Below, one piece after another: positions 9,724-17,981 of a stretch of 64,000 nt of DNA. The stretch spans positions 47,386 through 111,385 of the forward strand of contig NZ_QRVI01000005.1 in assembly GCF_003458715.1 (NCBI RefSeq), read 5' to 3'. Every line of letters starts with the position of its first letter. Within the stretch, counting starts at the first letter, position 1. The notes under the pieces were generated by a model, which was not told the DNA's origin, did not search any database, and saw only the letters and a list, made by a program, of their open reading frames with translations. The translations under genes were made by a program, and so were the position numbers. The stretch is from Eubacterium sp. AF22-8LB. Its GTDB lineage: Bacteria > Bacillota_I > Bacilli_A > Erysipelotrichales > Erysipelotrichaceae.

Positions 9724-10591
9724 CTGTTTCCACCACATGTTTCGATGTGAATCCTGCACCATGAACCTGGTGTACATCATTCACAATAATAAAAGCCTTA
9801 GGATCGATTTCTAAAACACTAGACTCCAATAATGGATATTGTTTCTGCTTGATTACACACATCAATACAGGCTTAGGTGCCTGTGTATAGCCCCCACTTC
9901 CATCTAGAATCGTCACACCACGATCCACTGTCTCTAACAGAATACGACGAATCTGTTTCCATTCCGTCGATATAATCATAACATTTTTTGCCGATTGCAT
10001 TCCAAGCATGACTGTTTTGTCGATTGCCACACCACAAACAAATACAGACATAATACCGATTAATGCAGGTGTTAATCCATGTGTAATCACACCTAATAAA
10101 ACAGTTAAGCCATCAACAATCATAACACTTGTTCCTTCTGGAATTTTTAAATATTTATGTAATATCAACGCTAAGATATCTATTCCACCTGTACTTGAAT
10201 TCACTCTGAAAACCAAGCCCAAACCTATTCCTACAAGAACTCCAGCATAAATCGTAGCTACGTATGGAGGCATCACAAATGTATCCTTAGGAAACATTGT
10301 AGCAATACGCGATAAACTAGTAACGAAAATTGGATATACAATTGTTGAAATCACAGACTTCATCGCAAACGACTTACCAAGTAATAAAGCTCCTAGAATA
10401 AACAAACCAATTGTCAAACCATCAATCATCAAAACTGTATCAACAGGAAGAATCGGATGTAATGCGACAGCCACACCGGCTACACCTCCCGTTAATATAT
10501 TATTAGGAAGTATAAAAAAGGAAACTGAACAAGCAACTATAAAGTTTCCAAGTAAAATCATTATCAATTCATGTATTTTATTTGTATTCAT
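9707..10591 (-). CDS. YitT family membrane protein (DUF2179 C-terminus)
   Basis: Five or six hydrophobic segments occupy the first 200 residues (N-terminal motif NFIVACSVSFFILPNNILTG, and FRVNSSTGGIDILALIL near 130). They are followed by a soluble DUF2179 domain of about 80 residues (RGVTILDGSGGYTQ). The substrate is unknown. ATG 10591 is preferred to 10597 because it is better spaced from AGAGG. It is the promoter-proximal gene of the operon running to 5329. Confidence 0.9.
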   Translation of the reverse strand: MNTNKIHELIMILLGNFIVACSVSFFILPNNILTGGVAGVAVALHPILPVDTVLMIDGLTIGLFILGALLLGKSFAMKSVISTIVYPIFVTSLSRIATMFPKDTFVMPPYVATIYAGVLVGIGLGLVFRVNSSTGGIDILALILHKYLKIPEGTSVMIVDGLTVLLGVITHGLTPALIGIMSVFVCGVAIDKTVMLGMQSAKNVMIISTEWKQIRRILLETVDRGVTILDGSGGYTQAPKPVLMCVIKQKQYPLLESSVLEIDPKAFIIVNDVHQVHGAGFTSKHVVETDETTY

Positions 10592-10677
10592 AAGCATACC
10601 TCTTCTCGCCTAAATGATTATAGCATTTTTTCCTATAACAACGCATTTTTAATATATACATTTTTTTAATTTATCGC

Positions 10678-10706
10678 TTGCAATAAAGATACTTTATCCG
10701 TATAAT
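10678..10706 (+). promoter_or_regulatory. SigA promoter driving the purine riboswitch and FAD oxidoreductase
   Basis: TTGCAA (10678-10683) and TATAAT (10701-10706) are separated by 17 bases. The predicted start near 10712-10714 coincides with the first base of the aptamer P1 stem, so the RNA would begin with the aptamer. Confidence 0.85.
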
Positions 10707-10711
10707 AGTCC

Positions 10712-10778
10712 GGGTTATATAAGTTCATGATATGGTTGAACGTTCATACCTACTACCGAAAACAGTAGACTATAGCTT
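10712..10778 (+). promoter_or_regulatory. Purine-class riboswitch aptamer (variant core)
   Basis: The three-way junction of the guanine/adenine riboswitch is recognisable. P1 is GGTTATA (10713-10719) with TATAGCT (10771-10777). P2 is GTTCA/TGAAC with loop GATATGG (10729-10735), the invariant L2. P3 is CTACT (10750-10754) with AGTAG (10764-10768), closed by an ACCGAAAAC loop able to make the kissing pairs. The residue equivalent to position 74 is C (10770), the guanine-type specificity base. Junction J2/3 reads GTTCATACC instead of the common GTTTCTACC, so ligand preference may differ. AGGAGG lies 9 bases beyond P1 and no terminator is seen, so control may be at translation. Confidence 0.85.
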
Positions 10779-10797
10779 TCAAGCAGGAGGAAAAAAG

Positions 10798-12168
10798 ATG
10801 CAATACGATATCATTATTATTGGAGCTGGGCCTGGAGGAATCTTCTCAGCATATGAGTTATTAAAAAACAAACCTGAATTAAAAATTGGTGTATTTGAAG
10901 CTGGTGCACCATTAAACAAAAGAAAATGTCCAATTGATGGAAAGAACATCAAATCTTGTATTCACTGTAAATCATGTGCCATTATGAACGGTTTTGGTGG
11001 AGCTGGTGCATTTAGTGATGGAAAATATAATATCACAAATGAATTTGGTGGAAACCTATATGAATATGTAGGTGAACAGGAAGCTATTGATTTAATGGAA
11101 TATGTCGATGAAATCAACTGCAAAATGGGTGGAGAAAAAACTCGTCTATACGCAAATTCTGATGCAGCTATCGCTAAAAAATGTCTTCAAAATGACCTTC
11201 ACTTATTAAAGGCAAAGGTTCGTCACTTGGGAACAGACATTAACTATGTTGTTCTTGAAAATTTATATAATGAATTAAAAGAAAAAGCTGATTTCCACTT
11301 CTTTAAACACATTGATATGGTTAATAAAGTAGAAGATGGATTTGAAGTTATTTGTGGTGAGGAATCATATACAGGTAAACAATGCATCATCTCAACAGGT
11401 CGTTCAGGAAGTAAATGGATGGAATCTGTATGTTCAAATCTAGATATCGAGACAAAGAGTGATCGTGTAGATATTGGCGTTCGTGTTGAATTAAATGCCG
11501 ATACATTCTCAGAATTAACAGATTCTTTATATGAATCAAAAATTGTATATCGTTCAAAGAAATACCAAGACCGCGTTCGTACATTCTGTATGAACCCTAG
11601 AGGAGTTGTTGTAAACGAAAATACAAACGGTATCATCACAGTAAATGGACATAGCTATGAAGATCCAGCTCGTTTTACAAACAATACAAACTTCGCTTTA
11701 TTAGTATCAAATCATTTTACTGAGCCATTCTCACAAAGTAACCAATATGGTGAAAGCATCGCCCGTCTATCCAATATGCTAGGTGGTGGCGTTATCGTTC
11801 AACGTTTTGGTGATTTAATTCGTGGACAACGTTCTACTCCAAGTCGTATTGCACAAGGATTCGTAACTCCTACATTGAAGGCAACTCCAGGAGACTTATC
11901 TCTAGTTATTCCTAAGCGTCAACTAGATGACATTATCGAAATGATTTATGCCCTTGATAAAGTATGTCCATCAACAGCTAGTGATGATACATTACTATAT
12001 GGTGTTGAAGTTAAATTCTACAACATGCAAGTAAAAGTTGATAAGAACTTAGAAACAAAACACAAAGGATTATTCGTTATTGGTGACTGCTCAGGTGTAA
12101 CGCACTCACTAAGTCATGCCAGTGCATCTGGTGTATATGTCGCAAGACATATTGCAGAAAATCTATAA
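10798..12168 (+). CDS. NAD(P)/FAD-dependent oxidoreductase (COG2509-like)
   Basis: The protein begins with an FAD-binding Rossmann motif (DIIIIGAGPGG, residues 4-14). It then has a cysteine-rich stretch (CPIDGKNIKSCIHCKSC) and GFGGAGAFSDGK, characteristic of uncharacterised FAD-dependent dehydrogenases. It ends with a second FAD contact (GLFVIGDCSGVTHSL). ATG 10798 is chosen because AGGAGG lies 7 bases upstream and the Rossmann motif follows directly; the frame extends further upstream but there covers the riboswitch. About 456 residues. The purine-class leader suggests expression follows purine status; the substrate is unknown. Confidence 0.88.
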   Translation: MQYDIIIIGAGPGGIFSAYELLKNKPELKIGVFEAGAPLNKRKCPIDGKNIKSCIHCKSCAIMNGFGGAGAFSDGKYNITNEFGGNLYEYVGEQEAIDLMEYVDEINCKMGGEKTRLYANSDAAIAKKCLQNDLHLLKAKVRHLGTDINYVVLENLYNELKEKADFHFFKHIDMVNKVEDGFEVICGEESYTGKQCIISTGRSGSKWMESVCSNLDIETKSDRVDIGVRVELNADTFSELTDSLYESKIVYRSKKYQDRVRTFCMNPRGVVVNENTNGIITVNGHSYEDPARFTNNTNFALLVSNHFTEPFSQSNQYGESIARLSNMLGGGVIVQRFGDLIRGQRSTPSRIAQGFVTPTLKATPGDLSLVIPKRQLDDIIEMIYALDKVCPSTASDDTLLYGVEVKFYNMQVKVDKNLETKHKGLFVIGDCSGVTHSLSHASASGVYVARHIAENL

Positions 12169-12173
12169 TATAC

Positions 12174-12201
12174 AAAGTGGATCGTGTGATCCACTTTTTT
12201 T
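12174..12201 (+). terminator. Intrinsic terminator after the FAD oxidoreductase
   Basis: A perfect 10-bp stem (AAAGTGGATC / GATCCACTTT) with a GTGT loop runs into a T tract. Confidence 0.92.
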
Positions 12202-12203
12202 CA

Positions 12204-12252
12204 TTAACTCCACAGTTAATAACTCTCGAGTTAATCATAATAATGATATAAT
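12204..12252 (+). promoter_or_regulatory. Twin palindromic operators and promoter of addBA
   Basis: Two adjacent palindromes share the form TAACT-N4-AGTTA: one at 12205-12218 (spacer CCAC) and one at 12220-12233 (spacer CTCG), 15 bases apart. They cover the -35 region of a promoter whose -10 is TATAAT at 12247-12252, 18 bases before addB. The position suits a repressor. The 5-4-5 layout resembles Gram-positive LexA boxes but with different bases, so the cognate regulator is unknown. Confidence 0.6.
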
Positions 12253-12270
12253 AATCTAGGTGATAATTTT

Positions 12271-14820
12271 ATGATACAAATTCCAGATAACAGTACAATA
12301 TTAGCTCCGGCTACCCTACATTTATCTTTATACAAAGAAATTCTAAAACAAAAAAAAGATTGCCTAGGCATACAAGTGTTAACTTTATCAAGCTGGCTAT
12401 CTTCTTTTTATCATGGACAACCAAAATCAGATATTGAATTACTTTATTTATATAAAGACGCATTAAAAAATATATCTGTACAAAATGCCTTCTACTCAAG
12501 TAAAGAAGACTATGACTTTTTAAATGCTTGTTTAGACTTTATTAAAATGGCTAAAACCTACCAAATTCATGATTTTCCTTGTTCAACCCAAAAAGAAAAG
12601 GATTTAAATGAAATTTTAAATCTTCTTTATCCTATCGAAATAAAAGAAGACCAAACAAAAAACGTTCTTTCTAAATTACCAGATTTAGAAAATATTTATA
12701 TTCTAAAGAAAGAATATTCCCAATTAGATAATTATTGGATTCAGACATTAATCTATCATGGGGCAAAGTGGCTAGGTGAAAAACAACTATTAAATACGCA
12801 CTACTACAGTGTTGCCAATGCGCGAAAACAAATGGAAGTCATTGCGAATCTAATCATTGAAAATAATTATACAGCCGATGATATCTTTATCGCATTAAAT
12901 AACGCCAATGATGAGAATGTTTTAACCCAAATTCTTTCCGCTCATAAAATTCCATTCACAACCATGCAAGAAGTTCATACAACATCTATATATAATGAAT
13001 GGATCAGCTACTTAACATGGGCAAAAGACATGGATTTAAAGAGCTTTATCAATTTAGTTCAAATTTTATACCCAAACGACGACTATCTTATTCAATATTA
13101 CACATTGTTTCCCGAACAATTCTTAAAATTTGAACCCCACCTAAGCATCCTTTCCTATGAAGAAAATGAAATTATTGATTCATATCAATTCACATCGTAT
13201 CAAAGGCTTGAACAACAAACATTAGAATGGATACAAAACCATGCTTTCTTATTTAATGATTTAGATTTTATTCAAATCGCAAAACACATTCAAAATCTAC
13301 ATGAACAAGTTACAAGAGAAGATCTAAATGCTTTTAATGAAGTCATTTCTCTAGTTCAAGATATTCATACTTACATTCATAGTACAAATGATTTAAGTAT
13401 CTTGATTCACCAGATTCAAAACCTTTCTGCAAACCAGAAGGCAAGCTTTATTGAAGGAATTTTAATCGGATCAAGACAAGATGTGACTTTTTTAAGACCC
13501 ATTGTCTTTTTAACCGGAACAAATGCGAATTCATTCCCTTCTTTAAAACTGCATTCCGGCATTTTTGATGAAGCTTATGTAAAAAACACAGCACTTCCTG
13601 ATTTGGAAACACGTATTCAGCATCAACAAACGCAAATCTTTGATTGTTTATCCTTATGCGAAACACTCTATGTTTTATATCCACAAAGCGACTATCAAGG
13701 AAAGAATTATGAGCCAAGCTCAGAAATAGAAAATTGGCTTAAAACAAAATCAACATTTATCACAACTCCAGATTCCTTTAATTGGATTACGCCAAACATT
13801 GATTTAGATACTAAAACAGCTCAATCTATATTCTTCAAGGATGATCATTTTAAAAGTTCCATTTCACGACTGGAATCCTATGCTCGCTGTCCTTTTTCTC
13901 ACGCCCTTAAATATGGCTTATATTTAAAAGAAAAAGAGGATATTACTGATATTCGTATACGTGGAAGTATTTTACACCATGTGCTTGAGGTCATCTCTAA
14001 AGAAAAAAGTGATTACACTTCTTTATCTAAGGAAGAAATCCATGACTATGTTGAAAAAGAATTCTCATTCGCTAAAAAAGTACTTCTGCAACAAGTCACA
14101 TGGTTTAATTCCCAAATAGAAGAGATTACAGAAAAGCTTGTTTTGATTTTCGAACAATTACACAATTTTGAATCCAACTGGCATATGAGTATTGATAAAC
14201 AAGAACATAAATTTTCTTATTCCTATCCATGGAATGAATTTACGATTGATCTATATGGATATATCGATCGTATTGATAGTTCAAATACATCCTTCTGTAT
14301 CTTTGACTATAAATCGAGTGACAAAGATATTAAGCTTACAGAATTTGAATCCGGACTTTCTTTGCAGCTAGCCACATATACCTTAGCTTATGAAAAGGAA
14401 TCCCATTTAATTCCTGTGGGGTGCTTCTATATTGCCTTAAAAACAACACCAGAAGCATTGACATATGGTAAATTAAACTATCGTAAAAAGATTCCCGAAT
14501 TGTCTGTTACAGATGAAAAAGAGGTTCTTGATACATTTAAAGTTAACCGCAGACTTAAAGGATGGCATTTTAGTGATGCGAGTATTTATTGTGATAACAC
14601 CAAACAATATCTACCTACTAAAAGAGATAATCCAAGTCTAGAAAAGGTTAAAGATGAATGGACGCAAGTAGTTGATAGTTTACTAGAAGATATTTCCAGC
14701 GGACAAGCCTTGCCAAACCATGTGGCCGATGCCTGTAAATATTGTGCTTATAGATCCATTTGTAGAAATCTTGCAAATGAAGTTGAGCCGAAGCTTCGCG
14801 TAGAAAAGGAGGAAGAATAA
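12271..14820 (+). CDS. addB: Helicase-exonuclease AddB subunit
   Basis: AddB pairs with AddA to resect double-strand breaks for RecA-dependent repair. The C-terminal PD-(D/E)XK nuclease is seen as FDYKSS near residue 675. The iron-sulfur cysteines are present as YARCPF near residue 537 and CKYCAYRSIC near residue 822 (C-x2-C-x5-C spacing). At 849 residues it is well short of the Bacillus protein of about 1,160, and the N-terminus (STILAPATLHLSLY) lacks a Walker A loop, so the helicase-like half is degenerate. Its stop codon overlaps the addA start by one base. Confidence 0.92.
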   Translation: MIQIPDNSTILAPATLHLSLYKEILKQKKDCLGIQVLTLSSWLSSFYHGQPKSDIELLYLYKDALKNISVQNAFYSSKEDYDFLNACLDFIKMAKTYQIHDFPCSTQKEKDLNEILNLLYPIEIKEDQTKNVLSKLPDLENIYILKKEYSQLDNYWIQTLIYHGAKWLGEKQLLNTHYYSVANARKQMEVIANLIIENNYTADDIFIALNNANDENVLTQILSAHKIPFTTMQEVHTTSIYNEWISYLTWAKDMDLKSFINLVQILYPNDDYLIQYYTLFPEQFLKFEPHLSILSYEENEIIDSYQFTSYQRLEQQTLEWIQNHAFLFNDLDFIQIAKHIQNLHEQVTREDLNAFNEVISLVQDIHTYIHSTNDLSILIHQIQNLSANQKASFIEGILIGSRQDVTFLRPIVFLTGTNANSFPSLKLHSGIFDEAYVKNTALPDLETRIQHQQTQIFDCLSLCETLYVLYPQSDYQGKNYEPSSEIENWLKTKSTFITTPDSFNWITPNIDLDTKTAQSIFFKDDHFKSSISRLESYARCPFSHALKYGLYLKEKEDITDIRIRGSILHHVLEVISKEKSDYTSLSKEEIHDYVEKEFSFAKKVLLQQVTWFNSQIEEITEKLVLIFEQLHNFESNWHMSIDKQEHKFSYSYPWNEFTIDLYGYIDRIDSSNTSFCIFDYKSSDKDIKLTEFESGLSLQLATYTLAYEKESHLIPVGCFYIALKTTPEALTYGKLNYRKKIPELSVTDEKEVLDTFKVNRRLKGWHFSDASIYCDNTKQYLPTKRDNPSLEKVKDEWTQVVDSLLEDISSGQALPNHVADACKYCAYRSICRNLANEVEPKLRVEKEEE

Positions 14821-17800
14821 TGGATTTTTCTATACCCCAACAAAGAGCCATTGATATAAGAAATACAAATGTCGTTGTTTCAGCAAGTGCAGGAAGTGGA
14901 AAAACCGCTGTATTAGTCGAACGCTTATGTCAGCTGGTACTAAAAGACCATATTTCTATCGACTCTATCTTGGCCATGACCTTCACAAAGGATGCAGCAG
15001 CAGAAATGAAGGCTCGTTTACTTTCAAAATTAAAAGAACAACCCCAAACTGAATACATCCTGCAACAAATGGCTTTATTAGAAACTGCTAGTATTTCAAC
15101 CATTGATAGCTTCTGTTTGTCAATTGTACAAAATTATTACTATAAAATCCCCATCTCATACACGATGTCAAAGCAAACCGCATCCAGTGCACAAACTCGT
15201 ATTGCCTTTGAAAATGCCTATAAACATGCGATTGAAGCTCTAGATTTAAATGCGTATACCCAACTAAAAATGTATTTTCATTCTTTTGGCAAAACCGAAG
15301 AAGATATCCAAAGGTATATTGAAGATATTTTGGCTATTCTTAATTCAAAATCCGAAGACGATGCCAAAGTCTGGATCAAAAATATCCAAGCATCTTATAC
15401 TTATTTAAATCCAACATTAATGGAATATGCCTTAAAATATTTTCATAACCACTGTCTAGCTATGTCCGAAATCTTAGATGAAGTTATTCCTATGATTACA
15501 AAATCTGAGGATTATGAAATCAAACAGGATTATCTATCGAAGTGTTTAAATGCTTCAACTTATTCGGATTTTAAAGCACAGTTCGAGCTTTATTTAAAAA
15601 ATACAATTGTATTTAAAAAGACAATCGACAAAGTGGATTATTCTAAATATCAAACTTCTTTCAAAGATCACGAAACAAGTATTGTCGAAAATTTATTTGA
15701 TGAAGAATTTTATCTTAAAGACATTCAAAGTCATAAACATTTAATTGATACCTTATTTGAATTAACTAATAAAGTTAAGTTGTACTTTCAATTAGAAAAG
15801 AAAAAAATGGAAGTCATTGACTTTAATGATATGGAACATTTTGCCTATCAACTCCTTCAAGATCCTATGATCAAAGAGGAAATGTACAATAAATATCAAA
15901 TGATTCTTGTTGATGAATTCCAGGATACCAATGAGCTACAAGAAAAAATCATAGCGTCTTTCTGTCACGAGAACAATGTATTTCGAGTGGGTGATATTAA
16001 ACAGTCTATTTATGGCTTTCGTCAGGCGAATCCTAAAATTATGCAAAATTGGATGAAAATGAAAGATATTAATAATACGCCTTTGTTGCTGCAAGAAAAT
16101 TATCGTTCTAACGCAAGTGTGATTGAATTCAACAATGATTTCTATAGTAAAATCATGAACAATGAATTGTTAGGCCAGCAATTTGAAGATATCGATATTG
16201 CCAATGTAGGAACCGATGGACAAAAAGAACAACCTCAATATCCTGTGCGTTTCTTATATACGGAATATAAAGATGATGAAGGCAATAAAGCTACCATCAA
16301 AAAGAACCACAACGAAAATCGTTTTGATTTAATTGCCCATGATATCATAGAAAAACACAAAGAGGGAATTCCATATAAATCTATGTGTGTGCTAACACGT
16401 AATCATGCTCCACAGGAAAAATTAAAAGCTGTTTTTGAAGCCTACAACATTCCGGCTATGATTACTATTGATCATGGATTTTATACAAATCCTGCCATTC
16501 AAATCGTGATTTCTACATTAAAAGCCATAGAAGATCTTACAGACGACATTTCTTTATGTGCTTGTTTGATGTCACCCTTATTCAATGTACCTTTTTCTAA
16601 GATTGCGAATTGCTGCATTGACAAAGAAAAGGGATCATCGTTATTTGTAAGTATCAAAGAACAAGATTTTATGAAGTCTTTCTTTGAGTTATACGCAAAT
16701 AAAAATAAAACAATTATGCAGCTTCTTCAATATATCTATGCCTACAATGATTTTTATTATGCATCCACAACAATTCAAGATAAAAATAATTTAGATTATT
16801 TATTAGAACTAGCAGGTCAATATGAAAATCAGAATGACATTCATGGTTTTGTCCTACAATTGTCAAAGGATGCCAACCAAGATCAAACACAAGAAGCAAG
16901 TTTATATGGTGAAGAAGATGATGTGGTTCAAGTAAAGACAATGCATCAATCAAAGGGTCTACAATTTCCTATTGTATATATTCTTTCACAACACGAACAA
17001 AGAGATAAGCATGGAAATTCGTGTATCTTACTCGATTCTACTTTAGGACTTTCTTTAAAGGGATTAAGCAATGACTATAAGTTAAAGTATAATTCAATTT
17101 ATCATTTGGCCCTACAAACAAAAAAAGAATTAGATGATTTAGCCGAAGAAATGCGTGTATTCTATGTTGCGACAACGCGTTCTCAAAAAGAGCTTGTGAT
17201 TGTGGATACAATACAAAGACTAGAGGATTTTTACAGTCCTTTAAATGCTTATACTTTATTAGAGGATGAAAGCTATACAGGATGGCTTTTGCATACTTAC
17301 GCAAATCAAATTAATTCGTTAGTGGTTTTTGACAAAAAAGATGATTTATATGAAAGACCATTAAAGGTGCGTCAAAACAACAAATCCTATACGCTTCCTG
17401 TATACACAAAAACATCAAGGGCATTCTCAAGTCAAACAGCAAGCAGTGCCAAAATAAAATTGAATTGGAAAGAAGTAACATTGTCAAAGAATATAGGTAC
17501 ACTTCGTGGTACTTTATTCCATGAAATTGCTGCTCAATGTTCTTATCCCTATCAAGAAGAAGAAATTATTTCTTATGCGAATTCTTATGGCTATCCATTA
17601 AAGGATTATGATACCAAACAAATTCTTGCCTTAAATGAAGATTCAATGTATCAAGCTTGGATGAATGAAAAGCATGTATTTGAACAAAGCTATATTATCG
17701 AAGAAAAAAATCAAGTTGTTCATGGCTTTATGGACTTCGTTGTCTATAAAGAAAATGAGATTATTATCGTTGATTTTAAAACAGATACAGTAAACAACGA

Positions 17801-17930
17801 ACAGGAACTCATTGAGTTATACACAATTCAGCTTCAAACTTACAAGCAAGCTATGAAAAAAATAACGGATTTACCTATAAAAACATATATTTACTCTTTT
17901 TCTCTATCAAAGTGCATCTATTTAGAATAA
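14820..17930 (+). CDS. addA: Helicase-exonuclease AddA subunit
   Basis: AddA is the active UvrD-type 3'-5' helicase plus nuclease of the AddAB end-resection complex. Motif I SASAGSGKTAVL is at residues 21-32, motif II VDEFQDTNE near 363, motif V/VI MHQSKGLQFP near 706 and VFYVATTR near 779. The C-terminal RecB-like nuclease motif (GFMDFVVY, then IIIVDFKTD) lies at 968-990. At 1,036 residues it is compact for the family. It starts on the last base of the addB stop codon, so the subunits are translationally coupled. Confidence 0.97.
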   Translation: MDFSIPQQRAIDIRNTNVVVSASAGSGKTAVLVERLCQLVLKDHISIDSILAMTFTKDAAAEMKARLLSKLKEQPQTEYILQQMALLETASISTIDSFCLSIVQNYYYKIPISYTMSKQTASSAQTRIAFENAYKHAIEALDLNAYTQLKMYFHSFGKTEEDIQRYIEDILAILNSKSEDDAKVWIKNIQASYTYLNPTLMEYALKYFHNHCLAMSEILDEVIPMITKSEDYEIKQDYLSKCLNASTYSDFKAQFELYLKNTIVFKKTIDKVDYSKYQTSFKDHETSIVENLFDEEFYLKDIQSHKHLIDTLFELTNKVKLYFQLEKKKMEVIDFNDMEHFAYQLLQDPMIKEEMYNKYQMILVDEFQDTNELQEKIIASFCHENNVFRVGDIKQSIYGFRQANPKIMQNWMKMKDINNTPLLLQENYRSNASVIEFNNDFYSKIMNNELLGQQFEDIDIANVGTDGQKEQPQYPVRFLYTEYKDDEGNKATIKKNHNENRFDLIAHDIIEKHKEGIPYKSMCVLTRNHAPQEKLKAVFEAYNIPAMITIDHGFYTNPAIQIVISTLKAIEDLTDDISLCACLMSPLFNVPFSKIANCCIDKEKGSSLFVSIKEQDFMKSFFELYANKNKTIMQLLQYIYAYNDFYYASTTIQDKNNLDYLLELAGQYENQNDIHGFVLQLSKDANQDQTQEASLYGEEDDVVQVKTMHQSKGLQFPIVYILSQHEQRDKHGNSCILLDSTLGLSLKGLSNDYKLKYNSIYHLALQTKKELDDLAEEMRVFYVATTRSQKELVIVDTIQRLEDFYSPLNAYTLLEDESYTGWLLHTYANQINSLVVFDKKDDLYERPLKVRQNNKSYTLPVYTKTSRAFSSQTASSAKIKLNWKEVTLSKNIGTLRGTLFHEIAAQCSYPYQEEEIISYANSYGYPLKDYDTKQILALNEDSMYQAWMNEKHVFEQSYIIEEKNQVVHGFMDFVVYKENEIIIVDFKTDTVNNEQELIELYTIQLQTYKQAMKKITDLPIKTYIYSFSLSKCIYLE

Positions 17931-17934
17931 CTTA

Positions 17935-17943
17935 TGCTACAAT
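17935..17943 (+). promoter_or_regulatory. Extended -10 promoter of the purine permease
   Basis: TGCTACAAT is an extended -10 element with no convincing -35. It would start transcription near 17950, giving a leader of about 32 bases that includes the purine-rich ribosome binding site AGGAGAGAGA (17969-17978). Confidence 0.5.
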
Positions 17944-17981
17944 GGTAAAGTCTTTGAAAAAAGAGAGAAGGAGAGAGAATC

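Noticed and set aside
17931..17981. A purine riboswitch directly before the purine permease
   Set aside because: The gap is only 51 bases and contains just a -10 box and a ribosome binding site; there is no room for an aptamer.
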